NCBI GenBank assembly: GCA_949298825.1
Contig: CASFYB010000008.1
Coordinates: 1-64,000, forward strand
DNA length: 64,000 nt
Reading direction: 5' to 3'
Source of the DNA: an uncultured Helicobacter sp.
Lineage (GTDB): Bacteria; Campylobacterota; Campylobacteria; Campylobacterales; Helicobacteraceae
In this document: positions 25,857 through 35,134 of the stretch, piece by piece
Numbering within the stretch: position 1 is the first letter of the stretch
Layout of the letters: every line of letters begins with the position of its first letter
The notes under the pieces: model-generated
Databases searched by the model: none
What the model saw: the letters and a program-made list of their open reading frames with translations, nothing else
Told to the model about the DNA's origin: nothing
Position numbers and translations under genes: made by a program

Positions 25857-26906
25857 TTAATTTTTTTCAAAGTGGATTCTAGGATCAATCCATACATAAA
25901 GCAAATCACTTATCAAAGTCGCCAACAACCCCAATAAAGTAAAAATATATAAACTTCCAAATACCACTGGATAGTCACGAGTAAGCAGACTATCATACCC
26001 TAAAAGTCCCAATCCATCAAGACTAAAAATCACCTCAATCAGCAAAGAACCTGAAAAAAACATCCCTAAAAAAACTCCAGGAAAAGAAGAGATAACAAGA
26101 AGCATTGCATTTCTAAAAATATGCCCATAAAAAATCTTACCTTCTCCAACGCCTTTAATCCTTGCATAGATGACATAAGCCTTGCTCATCTCATCTAAAA
26201 AAGAATTTTTCACCAAAAAAACTAAAGTCGCCATACCACTTAAAGAGATACAAAAAACAGGCAAGGCAATATGCCACAAATAATCCTTCACCCTGCCAAA
26301 AAAACTAAGATTCTCAAAATCATCGCTAACAAGCCCTCTTAGAGGGAAAATATCCCAATAATTTCCTCCAGCAAATAAGACTATCAAAATAATGCCAAAC
26401 AAAAATGCCGGGATTGCATTAGCAACAACAATAACAAGGCTGCTTACCACATCTAGTCTAGCTCCATCATTTTTTGCCTTATAGATTCCTAAAGGGATGC
26501 CAAGCAGATAGATTAAAAGCGTACTAAATAATCCCAAAGAGATAGAAACAGGCAGCTTTTCTTTGATGAGATCAAGCACACCTATCTGGCGATAATAGCT
26601 CTCTCCAAAATCAAAATATAAATAATTTTTTAGCATCAGCCAATATCTCTCATAAATGGGCTTATCAAAACCATAAAGCTTTTTTAGCTTCTCTACCATC
26701 TGGGGATCTAGTCCATCTTTATGATACTGACTAGCTCCTGATCTCATCTGATGGGCCTCAAAGCCCGTCTCTACATGCTCAATCTTAGCTAGCATCCTCT
26801 CTACTGGACCACCTGGAGCTAGCTGAATGATGAAAAAATTAATCGTGATGATCAAAAATAAAGTAGGTATCACCAAAAATAATCGCTTTAATATATAGCC
26901 AAGCAT
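25857..26906 (-). CDS. ABC transporter permease, YejB-like
   Basis: The 349-aa integral membrane protein has about six membrane helices. It carries the DppB/OppB-type N-terminus (MLGYILKRLFLVIPTLFLII) and the EAA-like loop (YVIYARIKGVGEGKIFYGHI then FRNAM). The long periplasmic loop with the GGPVERML start is typical of YejB rather than DppB. YejB is one of two permeases of the microcin C/peptide importer YejABEF. It directly follows the substrate-binding gene (stop and start adjacent). yejE and yejF are not in the window, so the partner genes lie elsewhere or are missing. Confidence 0.85.
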   Translation of the reverse strand: MLGYILKRLFLVIPTLFLIITINFFIIQLAPGGPVERMLAKIEHVETGFEAHQMRSGASQYHKDGLDPQMVEKLKKLYGFDKPIYERYWLMLKNYLYFDFGESYYRQIGVLDLIKEKLPVSISLGLFSTLLIYLLGIPLGIYKAKNDGARLDVVSSLVIVVANAIPAFLFGIILIVLFAGGNYWDIFPLRGLVSDDFENLSFFGRVKDYLWHIALPVFCISLSGMATLVFLVKNSFLDEMSKAYVIYARIKGVGEGKIFYGHIFRNAMLLVISSFPGVFLGMFFSGSLLIEVIFSLDGLGLLGYDSLLTRDYPVVFGSLYIFTLLGLLATLISDLLYVWIDPRIHFEKN

Positions 26907-28778
26907 TTATTTTCCTAAATTTTCATCCCACCATATATATGGGTTTAATCCATAAGGGGGTGATTTTTCTGGCATTTTGATATGCTTCCAATAAGCAATC
27001 CGATAAGCTGGCATATAAAAATGCGGTATGACATAAAAACCCCAACTCAATACCCTATCTAGTGCGCGCACTAAACTTAAGCGATCTTGATAATCATGCG
27101 ATTTTATGAGGCGCTCTATAAGGTCATCTACTACTTCATCGCTTATGCCAGCATAGTTTTTGCTACCCTTGATAGTGGCTGCCTTAGAGCCAAAATAATA
27201 TCGCTGCTCATTACCAGGATAAAGCGATTGAGGCACAACCCCCACAATCATATCATAATCAAAATTACGCACCAAATCACCATATCTTGCAGAATCTACT
27301 TTCTCAATCCTAAGCCTAATGCCCAATACTTTTAGATTCTGAGCATAGCTTAGTGCCAGACGGTCAAATGCTGCATTATCTAGCAATAAAGTCAACTCAA
27401 AGGGCTTTTTACTCTTTTTATCCACTAGCCTAAAATCTCTAATCTCATAGCCTGCTTTTTTGAGTAAACTCATCGCATATTTTAGATTCTCCCTTAGCTT
27501 AAGATCATCAGCATAAGTCCTAGGGATCTTAAAGCTAGAATGCAAGATTCTCCTATCTTTGGCATCAAGCTTATCTTTATATTTAAGCAGTTTCTCTCTT
27601 TCTTTGCCACTTACCACACCATTTTTCATAGCATAAATAGAATGATCAAAATAGCTCTGTGTAGGCGCATATTGAGAATAAAATAAATTTTTAATCGCCC
27701 AGTCCACATCAAAAGCATAAAGCAAAGCCTCTCTTACTAAAGGATCTTTCAGCACATCCCTACGCGTATTTAAAAAAAATCCCTGCATACCACTTGGCAT
27801 CGCATTCTCTAGCATCACTTTTGCTATCTTGCCATCTTTTAGGGCACTACTTTCATATCCACGTGCCCATACTTTTGCCACATTTTCAAAACGCCAATCA
27901 TAATCCCCCTTTAAAAAAGCCTTAAGCGCTACTGAAGCATCTTTATAATAATCTATCTGTATCAAATCAAAATTATAAGTCCCCATATTAACTGCCAAAT
28001 CTTTAGCCCAATAATTCTTATTTCTTTTATAAGTGATATAGCGATTGATCTCATAAGACTGGACTACATAAGGACCACTGCCAATAGGAATATCTAATAC
28101 CTTTTGACCAAAGGTGTTCTTCCCATCTTTCATATAAAAATGCCTGGGCAAAATAGTAAGTTGACCCAAAATCATAGGCAGCTCCGGGTTATCCTTGCTT
28201 TTAAAAATAAATTCTATATGCTCATCATCTAATACCCTTGCCTCTTTGATGCCTGCATAATATTGTGCAAAAATCACAGAACCTTTTTCTATCAATGTAT
28301 CAAAGCTAAACTTCACATCCCATGCACTAACCTTTATGCCATCGCTAAAATAAGCCTTAGGGTTAATATGAAAAATCACCCCACTATGATCATAGGCTAG
28401 CTTCAGGCCATCTGCTATTAAAGGATATTGGCTATAGGGCTCATCTAGGCTTTGAGACATCAAGGTATCATAAATCAAACTTAGCTCATCAGCAGGATTC
28501 CCCTTTAGTAAAAATGGATTGAGGCTATCAAACCCACCTAAAGCAAATCCTTTTAGTCTCCCTCTTTTAGGTGCATTTACATTCACATAATCAAAATGCT
28601 TAAAATCATTTTTATATTTTGGTATATCTAGCAATGATATGGAATGGATATATTCTTTTGGATATAGTCTTGCCCTCAAATCCTTATCATATGGGCTAGC
28701 CTCTAAGAATCCAGCCCATAACAATAAAACAAAAAGAATACACCAAATCCCCCTAATCCCTACTAATCCCTTAGCCAT
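26907..28778 (-). CDS. ABC transporter substrate-binding protein, YejA-like
   Basis: The 623-aa periplasmic protein has a signal peptide (residues about 1-28 of MAKGLVGIRGIWCILFVLLL). It is a cluster C/SBP family 5 (oligopeptide-type) binding protein. GFDSLNPFLLKGNPADE, ...YSDGIKVSAWDVKFSFDTL and ...GIRLRIEKVD are typical. Size and the FDYVNVNAPKRGRLKG segment match YejA. It overlaps surE by 16 bp and is coupled to the permease gene. The likely cargo is peptides or peptide-like compounds; specificity is not visible from the sequence. Confidence 0.85.
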   Translation of the reverse strand: MAKGLVGIRGIWCILFVLLLWAGFLEASPYDKDLRARLYPKEYIHSISLLDIPKYKNDFKHFDYVNVNAPKRGRLKGFALGGFDSLNPFLLKGNPADELSLIYDTLMSQSLDEPYSQYPLIADGLKLAYDHSGVIFHINPKAYFSDGIKVSAWDVKFSFDTLIEKGSVIFAQYYAGIKEARVLDDEHIEFIFKSKDNPELPMILGQLTILPRHFYMKDGKNTFGQKVLDIPIGSGPYVVQSYEINRYITYKRNKNYWAKDLAVNMGTYNFDLIQIDYYKDASVALKAFLKGDYDWRFENVAKVWARGYESSALKDGKIAKVMLENAMPSGMQGFFLNTRRDVLKDPLVREALLYAFDVDWAIKNLFYSQYAPTQSYFDHSIYAMKNGVVSGKEREKLLKYKDKLDAKDRRILHSSFKIPRTYADDLKLRENLKYAMSLLKKAGYEIRDFRLVDKKSKKPFELTLLLDNAAFDRLALSYAQNLKVLGIRLRIEKVDSARYGDLVRNFDYDMIVGVVPQSLYPGNEQRYYFGSKAATIKGSKNYAGISDEVVDDLIERLIKSHDYQDRLSLVRALDRVLSWGFYVIPHFYMPAYRIAYWKHIKMPEKSPPYGLNPYIWWDENLGK

Positions 28779-29626
28779 TTTGCCACTTTTTGCATATCTA
28801 TATAGCTGGTGAGATTGACACTCATAGGAGTGATGGATACATAGCCATCTTTAATAGCGCTAAAATCTGAAGGGAGCACATCACCCCCTTCAATATCCAA
28901 ATATTCCCTCACCACATCAAAGCAGCCATTTATCTCATCATTTATCATTTTTCTTTCTCGCCAAGATAGAGGCTGCCCACCAAGCCAGTAATATTCATTT
29001 CCTCTTGGATCACGACATAAAGATGCATCATTACCATATAGCCTAAAGCCTTTTTGAGTGATCTTATAGCCTTTACATTTTTGAGAGGAGATCGGAGGGA
29101 TATTAATATTTAAAAACTTCCGATCCCCAAGCCTAAGATCAGTTTCAAAAAACTTTTTAACAAGCTTAATTGCCACCTCTCTAGCCAATGTAAAATCAAA
29201 GCTAGAGGCCAAATTTTTATCCTTGATAACTTGAGAAAAAGCCATCGCTGGTATACCATGCAAAACCGCTTCCATAGCACCAGCTACAGTACCAGAGTAA
29301 GTAGTATCCTCGCCCATATTAGAGCCAAGGTTGATTCCAGAAAGTACTAGATCTGGTTTTAGCCCATCTTTATAAATCGCATTCAAACCCAAATAGATAC
29401 AATCTGTAGGGCTGCCATCATCAAGCTTATAAAAATCATCATCCACTTTATGGAATCTTAATGGCTCTGTTAGATTGAGCCCATGTCCACATGCAGACTT
29501 CTCCCGCGCAGGAGCCACTACCAAGACCTGAGCTTCACTCCCCAGTGCCTCAAGCACAGCCTCCCTTAAAACCATAAGCCCTATAGAATCAAACCCATCA
29601 TCATTAGTCAGTAAAATTCTTTTCAT
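28763..29626 (-). CDS. surE: 5'-nucleotidase SurE
   Basis: This 287-aa metal-dependent nucleotidase hydrolyses 5' and 3' nucleoside monophosphates. The SurE N-terminus RILLTNDDGFDS (metal-binding DD) and VVAPAREKSACGHGLNLTEP, with LVLSGINLGSNMGEDTTYSG then TVAGAMEA, are strongly conserved. The C-terminal ...SITPMSVNLTSY is also typical. It is slightly longer than the usual 250-265 aa. It lies downstream of ispA (20-bp gap) and overlaps the yejA-like gene. Confidence 0.95.
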   Translation of the reverse strand: MKRILLTNDDGFDSIGLMVLREAVLEALGSEAQVLVVAPAREKSACGHGLNLTEPLRFHKVDDDFYKLDDGSPTDCIYLGLNAIYKDGLKPDLVLSGINLGSNMGEDTTYSGTVAGAMEAVLHGIPAMAFSQVIKDKNLASSFDFTLAREVAIKLVKKFFETDLRLGDRKFLNINIPPISSQKCKGYKITQKGFRLYGNDASLCRDPRGNEYYWLGGQPLSWRERKMINDEINGCFDVVREYLDIEGGDVLPSDFSAIKDGYVSITPMSVNLTSYIDMQKVAKWLRD

Positions 29627-29646
29627 ATAAAACCTTTTTAGAGAAT

Positions 29647-30510
29647 CTAAATTTCTTTAAAATAACCCTTTAACAATTCGCTTAGATTTTCTCTCAAAGC
29701 ATTAGGGAAGCTCTCCTGCATCAAAACAAGCTCTTCTCTAAGACCCGCTAGCTCTTCTCTAGCCCCATCTAGTCCAAGTAGATTTACATAGCTATTTTTT
29801 ATACTATCATTCTGTGTGCTTTTACCAGTGCTTGCCTCACTCCCTACACAGTCGATAATATCATCTCTAATCTGAAAATACAAGCCCAACTGAAGCCCAA
29901 ACTCTCTAAAAATTTTCAAATCATCAATCCCTGCTATCACACCACCCATCTGCAAACTAGCTGCAATCAGTCTAGCTGTCTTATAATAATGGATAAATTT
30001 AAGCCTATCTAAATCTAGAGTTGTATTTTCAAAATAACAATCTAAGGCCTGTCCTATAATCATCCCAAAAGGCCCGCCATCACTAGATAGAATCTTAACT
30101 AGCTCAACTATCTGCATAGGGCTTAGCTCTGCTTGGGCTAATAGATTAAAGGCATATGTGTTTAACCCATCTCCTACCAAAACTGCCGTTGTCTCATCAT
30201 AGCTTTTATGCAAAGTCATATGCCCTCGACGCAAGCTCGCATCATCCATACAAGGCAAATCATCATGGATCAAAGAATAAGTATGCAAACACTCAAGTGC
30301 CAATGCTGGCAAAAAAGCCTTAGTCACTAAATCTGGCCTAAAAGCATCTACCATAGCAAAAAGTAAGGCTGGGCGAAAACGCTTGCCACCAAAAATCAGC
30401 ATCTCCCAGAATGCCTTTTCAAACTGTGGATGGAATCCAGGTATATTTGGTGCACTTTTTTGTAAAAAAACCTCAAAATCATTTAAGATATTAGCAAGCC
30501 TATTAGTCAA
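29647..30510 (-). CDS. ispA: farnesyl/geranyl diphosphate synthase
   Basis: The 287-aa prenyltransferase has both Asp-rich motifs: first SLIHDDLPCMDDASLRRG, second QIRDDIIDCVG. GGKRFRPAL and the GxxxG-like QALDC region are also present. It extends dimethylallyl diphosphate with isopentenyl diphosphate to make farnesyl diphosphate for quinones and undecaprenyl phosphate. It overlaps the 3' end of the PDZ gene by 8 bp. Confidence 0.93.
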   Translation of the reverse strand: MTNRLANILNDFEVFLQKSAPNIPGFHPQFEKAFWEMLIFGGKRFRPALLFAMVDAFRPDLVTKAFLPALALECLHTYSLIHDDLPCMDDASLRRGHMTLHKSYDETTAVLVGDGLNTYAFNLLAQAELSPMQIVELVKILSSDGGPFGMIIGQALDCYFENTTLDLDRLKFIHYYKTARLIAASLQMGGVIAGIDDLKIFREFGLQLGLYFQIRDDIIDCVGSEASTGKSTQNDSIKNSYVNLLGLDGAREELAGLREELVLMQESFPNALRENLSELLKGYFKEI

Positions 30511-31645
30511 GCTTCCTGCCCTCTTTCATTAAGATAAATCCTTCTTTTTTCTTTTTTGGTGCTTTTGGCTTTAATGCTTCTAAGCGCTCATCATTAAAGT
30601 GATTTTTAGGCTGTATTTTAATATTAAACTGAAAGCCATCTCTAGATATTAGCATCTCTATATATCCTTTTTGAAGCAAAGCATCACTAAGGACATGCTT
30701 AAGATTCCTAAAAACATCTCCCTTCATCTTTAAAACATCAATCTTATTAATCTGCAAAATCTGATCGCCTCGTCTTAGCTGATCTAGCCCATCTACTTGA
30801 GGGTGATGGACTTTTTTGATATTTAGCTTATTATCTATCTTAATGCCTTGTGATTCAAAAAAACTATCCTGCAATAAAAGCCCGCCATAAGCACGTCTCA
30901 CCATTATAGTAAACTCCAGCTTTTTAGGATCTTTTTCTAAATTTTTAAAACTTCTAAGCACCTCTATACGCGCTAGACTTTTTTCAGGTAGGTTGGCTAT
31001 TTCCCATTCGATATTCTCAGATGTGATAGGCACATTATTGATACTTACAATCTCATCTCCTGGCAAAAATGGATTCTCCTCAAAAAATGGATCTATGATA
31101 TCTATAATAGCTGTATCCTCTCTAAGTCTCACGCCAATATCTGCATAATAAGGCTTATCCTGTGATAAAAATCTATCAATATAACGCTTAGTTAATAATC
31201 CATTTTCTGTCGTGATCCCATAAATCTGATAACAAATATTACCCACTACTTGATTGCTAGAAGTCTTGCTATCCAAGCGACCATATTTCAAAAAGCCCCT
31301 CTGCTCACTTATGATCTTTGTCTGCACAAAACCAGAAAAGCGCAGCAAAGCAACATTATATTCCTTGGCCATAAAATCTACATCCCTTAGCACATAGCCC
31401 TTTACTTCCTTTTTTGGATTGATTAAATATAGTCCTATAAATGGATCAGATTTAGCTATGGCTCTATCTAGTATAGGAGTTTTAGAATAGTAGATAAAAT
31501 ATGTCTTGCCATTATAAAGCACAGGCGTAGCATATCCATCTTTAAACTTTAAAGCTCGCATCTGATAATGCTTGAGGCAATAAGAAAAGTCATATCCAAA
31601 AAGAAAATGACTACCTATAAAAATCAAAAAAAATAAAACACGCAT
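30503..31645 (-). CDS. exported PDZ-domain protein of unknown function
   Basis: The open frame starts at 31678, but ATG 31643-31645 fits better. It lies one base after the ybaB stop (TAA-G-ATG) and begins a signal peptide (MRVLFFLIFIGSHFLFG). The protein is then 380 aa. Residues about 175-240 (VRLREDTAIIDIIDPFFEEN then PFLPGDEIVSINNVPIT) and about 285-345 (VDGLDQLRRGDQILQINKID) look like two PDZ-like folds. No protease motif is seen. It ends in a Lys-rich tail. A periplasmic scaffold role is possible, but no function can be assigned. Confidence 0.7.
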   Translation of the reverse strand: MRVLFFLIFIGSHFLFGYDFSYCLKHYQMRALKFKDGYATPVLYNGKTYFIYYSKTPILDRAIAKSDPFIGLYLINPKKEVKGYVLRDVDFMAKEYNVALLRFSGFVQTKIISEQRGFLKYGRLDSKTSSNQVVGNICYQIYGITTENGLLTKRYIDRFLSQDKPYYADIGVRLREDTAIIDIIDPFFEENPFLPGDEIVSINNVPITSENIEWEIANLPEKSLARIEVLRSFKNLEKDPKKLEFTIMVRRAYGGLLLQDSFFESQGIKIDNKLNIKKVHHPQVDGLDQLRRGDQILQINKIDVLKMKGDVFRNLKHVLSDALLQKGYIEMLISRDGFQFNIKIQPKNHFNDERLEALKPKAPKKKKEGFILMKEGRKLD

Positions 31646-31646
31646 C

Positions 31647-31970
31647 TTAGATTCCAAATTTTTTAAAATCAAATCCACCTAATCCACCAAGCATCCCCAG
31701 CGCTGTGCTCTTTTTGTTTTCCTCTACGCTTTTAGACACTTCATTAATAGCGCTAATTAGCAAGATCTGCAAAGATTCTCTATCTTCTAAAAGACTTTCA
31801 TCAATATTTAGATCAATCACTTCTCCAGCACCATTCATGCTCACACTCACCAAGCCCCCACCACTTTTAGCTGTAAAAATATTTTCCTTGGTTTTTTCTT
31901 GCATGGATTCAAGATTTTTTTGTATATCGCCAAAAAGATTTTTTAAATTCTGCTCATCAAACATCATCAC
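31647..31970 (-). CDS. ybaB: YbaB/EbfC family nucleoid-associated protein
   Basis: This 107-aa protein matches the YbaB/EbfC family, small dimers that bind DNA and affect nucleoid structure. The N-terminal helix ([20 protein letters not shown]) and the core [20 protein letters not shown] then NIDESLL are characteristic. The start ATG overlaps the panD stop (ATGA). Unlike the Enterobacteria, recR and dnaX are not adjacent. Confidence 0.88.
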   Translation of the reverse strand: MMMFDEQNLKNLFGDIQKNLESMQEKTKENIFTAKSGGGLVSVSMNGAGEVIDLNIDESLLEDRESLQILLISAINEVSKSVEENKKSTALGMLGGLGGFDFKKFGI

Positions 31971-32329
31971 ACCTTGTCTTTTATCATACTGATTTGATTT
32001 TTCTCATCTACAAGCACCACCTTTGGGGCATAGTCTTTTAGCTCCTCTTGGCTATAGAGTGCATAGGCGATGATGATGATAATATCTCCTATTGCGACTT
32101 TTCTAGCTGCCGCACCATTGATGCAAATCTCACCTTCCTTATCCCCTAAAATCACATAGGTTGAAAATCGCTCTCCATTATTGACATTGACGATATCTAC
32201 CTTGATCCCCTCATATAGCCCAGCTGCTGCTGCCAATTTAGAATCAATAGTGATAGACCCTACATAATTTAAATTAGCATCGCTCACAGTCGCACGATGT
32301 ATCTTTGAATAAAGCATCTCTAAGTGCAT
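31967..32329 (-). CDS. panD: aspartate 1-decarboxylase
   Basis: The enzyme makes beta-alanine from aspartate for pantothenate/CoA synthesis. The 120-aa proenzyme self-cleaves between Gly24 and Ser25 ([11 protein letters not shown]), giving the pyruvoyl cofactor on the new alpha-chain. [10 protein letters not shown] and ...[20 protein letters not shown] are conserved. It heads the panD-ybaB-PDZ-ispA-surE series with tight overlaps. Confidence 0.95.
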   Translation of the reverse strand: MHLEMLYSKIHRATVSDANLNYVGSITIDSKLAAAAGLYEGIKVDIVNVNNGERFSTYVILGDKEGEICINGAAARKVAIGDIIIIIAYALYSQEELKDYAPKVVLVDEKNQISMIKDKV

Positions 32330-32362
32330 ATTCCACCCTTATTTTTTAACAATTCTATCTAA

Positions 32363-33907
32363 TTATTGATAATCCAAAAAGCCACTCTTAGGCAATATCA
32401 ATCTCATACTTTTTGGCATATAGTGCAAGATTTTATCAAATAAAATTTTCTCTCCTAAAAGTGATCCAAAGATAAAAACACTCTTAGCATGAAAATTCAC
32501 TCCCATATCTCCTATAAGATTCCCCAAAAACTCCCCTAAAGAATCAAGGATCCCATAGCACAAAGTAGCATCATCTAGACCAGCTATTTTAAAGCTCATC
32601 GCTGATTTTAGCACCAAGATATAGTTAAACTTAAGCTCATCTTCTTCATTCTTAATGATTTTATAATCAATTCTAGGGCCCTTATCACGCACATAAGTAT
32701 AGGCATTGGCAAAAAGTTGATGCACATTTTTAAAGCCAAGGATAAAGGCTACAGAATCTAAAAAATCAAAAATATTTTTTGATTTTTTAGTAGGCTCATT
32801 AGATCCTTGGAAAGATGAGTAAAGCTCAGGGCAATGCTTTTTAAAGTTTTCGCACAATTTATCGCCATCCTTAGTGGCTAGAATCTCTTGAAATAACTCA
32901 TGCAAAGAACATTCAAATTCAAAATCAAGCACGCTCTTAACCCCATCTCCCCTAAGCCAAAAAAACATCTCATTTTTTTTGCTCAAAAACATAATCAGGC
33001 TAGAAGCCTGCAAATTCTTACTAGCATCCTTAATCTCTAGCTCCATTTTATGGGCATTGATGATTTCTTGCAAGCTCTTAGCACTAATCTCATCATAAAG
33101 TATGAAACCATCTTTTGATACGACGATTCTATGAGATTTGGGAAGATTTTGATCATATGATATAAAAGGTTCTTCAGAGCTTTTTACAAAAAAGCTAAAA
33201 GCAATATCCTGCTTCAAACAATATGCTGATAACACAGATAAAAATGCATCAAATGGCAAAATGCACTCTCTTATCCCTCCGCCTAAAGTATCACAAAAGA
33301 TCTCTTTTGGCATCAGCATCATACTTGGCTTTTCAAAGCTAGCGAGTGCTTCGACCTGGCCACTCTCTACCCTCATATGAGTTTTGAGCATAGAAATATC
33401 CCAAAATAGCAATTTAGCATCTTGGGAAGATTCCTTGCTTAATGCCTCTATATTCACACCAAATTTAAAATTGCCAAGCGCGGTTTTAATCACCAAATTG
33501 TTTGCCTTTAGGCGATTGATGCACTCATTTAAGGCAGCTGGGATATCCTTGCATTCAAAGTTATCCAAATACTTAGGTAGTTTATTTGGATCATTAGATA
33601 ACTCCTGCATCAAAGATGCATCTAAAACTAGAGGCAAATCAGGCACTAAAGAAGGCTTAAAGTCATCAGATTCTATATTTTTGAAATGTAGAAATTTAAA
33701 GTTTAAAGATAATGGGATGCGCTTAGAGATCTCATCACAAAATCCCAAAACCTCCTGCGCTTCTCCATTGATCAAAAAAGCATATTCATCCTCATCAAAC
33801 TGCTCACAAAAAGCTAGATCATAAGGCTTAATACTGTGGATTAAAATCGACCTTAAAGCCGTATACTCATCCCTCTCTACAGCAAATCTTAGCTCATAAA
33901 TCATCAA
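32363..33907 (-). CDS. hydE: hydrogenase locus protein HydE
   Basis: The 514-aa protein ends the hydABCDE operon. I know HydE only as a Helicobacter/Wolinella hydrogenase-locus protein needed for uptake hydrogenase activity in H. pylori; its biochemical job is not clear. No signal peptide or membrane helix is evident. Visible features are a long acidic N-terminal half and a C-terminal ...GILDSLGEFLGNLIGDMGVN then FHAKSVFIFGSLLGEKILFD segment that resembles the HypF/kinase-like fold. It overlaps hydD by 14 bp. Assignment rests mostly on position. Confidence 0.75.
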   Translation of the reverse strand: MMIYELRFAVERDEYTALRSILIHSIKPYDLAFCEQFDEDEYAFLINGEAQEVLGFCDEISKRIPLSLNFKFLHFKNIESDDFKPSLVPDLPLVLDASLMQELSNDPNKLPKYLDNFECKDIPAALNECINRLKANNLVIKTALGNFKFGVNIEALSKESSQDAKLLFWDISMLKTHMRVESGQVEALASFEKPSMMLMPKEIFCDTLGGGIRECILPFDAFLSVLSAYCLKQDIAFSFFVKSSEEPFISYDQNLPKSHRIVVSKDGFILYDEISAKSLQEIINAHKMELEIKDASKNLQASSLIMFLSKKNEMFFWLRGDGVKSVLDFEFECSLHELFQEILATKDGDKLCENFKKHCPELYSSFQGSNEPTKKSKNIFDFLDSVAFILGFKNVHQLFANAYTYVRDKGPRIDYKIIKNEEDELKFNYILVLKSAMSFKIAGLDDATLCYGILDSLGEFLGNLIGDMGVNFHAKSVFIFGSLLGEKILFDKILHYMPKSMRLILPKSGFLDYQ

Positions 33908-34439
33908 TACCCCTAAAAGAATGATCAGCTACAATTTGCAAGGATATATCCTTGATCTTTTGGGCTTTCACTCCCCTCAGCTCTAAGTAAGATAGCACCT
34001 GATCCTCCATGATCTTAGCCCCATCAATCACCCCAGAACTAAGCTCAAAACTAGTATCCTCGCCAATCACATAAGGGACAATCCCTATAATCTCTACAGG
34101 CGGTAAATCTCCCATCACTTCAATCATTCTCAAAGTCTGTAGCATCTCTACTTCATGCGCACTGCCAGCCCAAGTGATGATATTAGGCACTTTAGAAAAA
34201 GGGAAGCGATATACCTCACCTACCTTAGCACCATCTACACTCACACAATCTAGTATCAAAACATCATCATAGGAAGTGATAAGAGGGATGAGGGACTGTG
34301 CTAGCGTCCCTCCATCGATAAAGTCAAGTTCATGAGTAGTATCAAAGGCATAGTTGACCTTCAAATAATTGCATAAATGGACACCTATGCCCTCATCTCC
34401 AAATAAAATATTTCCTACCCCTAAAACAAGGATTCTCAT
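33894..34439 (-). CDS. hydD: hydrogenase maturation protease
   Basis: The 181-aa HyaD/HupD/HybD-type endopeptidase removes the C-terminal tail of the large hydrogenase subunit after nickel insertion. ILVLGVGNILFGDEGIGVHL (residues 3-22) contains the metal-binding Glu, and DFIDGGTLAQSLIPLI then DDVLILDC and GSAHEVEMLQTL are conserved. It starts 5 bp after hydC. Confidence 0.93.
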   Translation of the reverse strand: MRILVLGVGNILFGDEGIGVHLCNYLKVNYAFDTTHELDFIDGGTLAQSLIPLITSYDDVLILDCVSVDGAKVGEVYRFPFSKVPNIITWAGSAHEVEMLQTLRMIEVMGDLPPVEIIGIVPYVIGEDTSFELSSGVIDGAKIMEDQVLSYLELRGVKAQKIKDISLQIVADHSFRGIDDL

Positions 34440-34444
34440 CTATT

Positions 34445-35122
34445 TTATTTACTCTTTTGGTAGCGTTTACCACTAACAATACTATCCACACCACCATTTG
34501 GAAACTTGATAGAATTCCATACAGCTAAATAAATGTGCACAGGGATAAAGATCACAAAAGCCCAAGTAAGGATATGATGAATAACTCTTACATTAGCCAA
34601 ACCACCACAAACTAGCTCTACCCACTTAAAACAAGGAGCTAGCGCGCCTCCCAATCCAGAGTGATACACATGCGTATATAGCGAAATACCAGTCAGTGAA
34701 ATCAAAAGTACTAAAACTGCTAAAGAAAAATACACGACAATCTGCAAAGGATTATAAGCGCCCTTGATATGAGGGTGGCGTCCTATCCAGAGATAAGAAA
34801 GTATCACGCCAATCCATACTTTAATATCCCCAAATTGAGAAAAACTTTCTCTCTCAAGCTTACTTTTTTTGTCAAAAATAAATAAATAAAGTCTAAAAAA
34901 ACTAACTCCAATTAATGCAAACCCTAAAAATAAATGCCAACTACGGATAATAGCCTGCAAAAAGCCCACAGGCTCATGATTGGGATTTGGCTGCAAAAAT
35001 GGATAGGCGATATAAAAACCAGTAGCAATCAAACCAAAGATAGCAAATGCTCTAATCCAGTGAAAAAGCCGCACAAGGCCTGAAAACTCCTCGTGCGAAC
35101 TAAATTTTTCTAGCTTTTTCAT
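34445..35122 (-). CDS. hydC: hydrogenase b-type cytochrome subunit
   Basis: The 225-aa protein with four or five membrane helices anchors the hydrogenase and passes electrons from H2 to menaquinone. HWIRAFAIFGLIATGFYIAY, SWHLFLGFALIGVSFFRLYL and HHILTWAFVIFIPVHIYLAV carry the haem-binding His residues. It lies between hydB and hydD with gaps of about 12 and 5 bp. Confidence 0.93.
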   Translation of the reverse strand: MKKLEKFSSHEEFSGLVRLFHWIRAFAIFGLIATGFYIAYPFLQPNPNHEPVGFLQAIIRSWHLFLGFALIGVSFFRLYLFIFDKKSKLERESFSQFGDIKVWIGVILSYLWIGRHPHIKGAYNPLQIVVYFSLAVLVLLISLTGISLYTHVYHSGLGGALAPCFKWVELVCGGLANVRVIHHILTWAFVIFIPVHIYLAVWNSIKFPNGGVDSIVSGKRYQKSK

Positions 35123-35134
35123 AGAATCTCCTTT

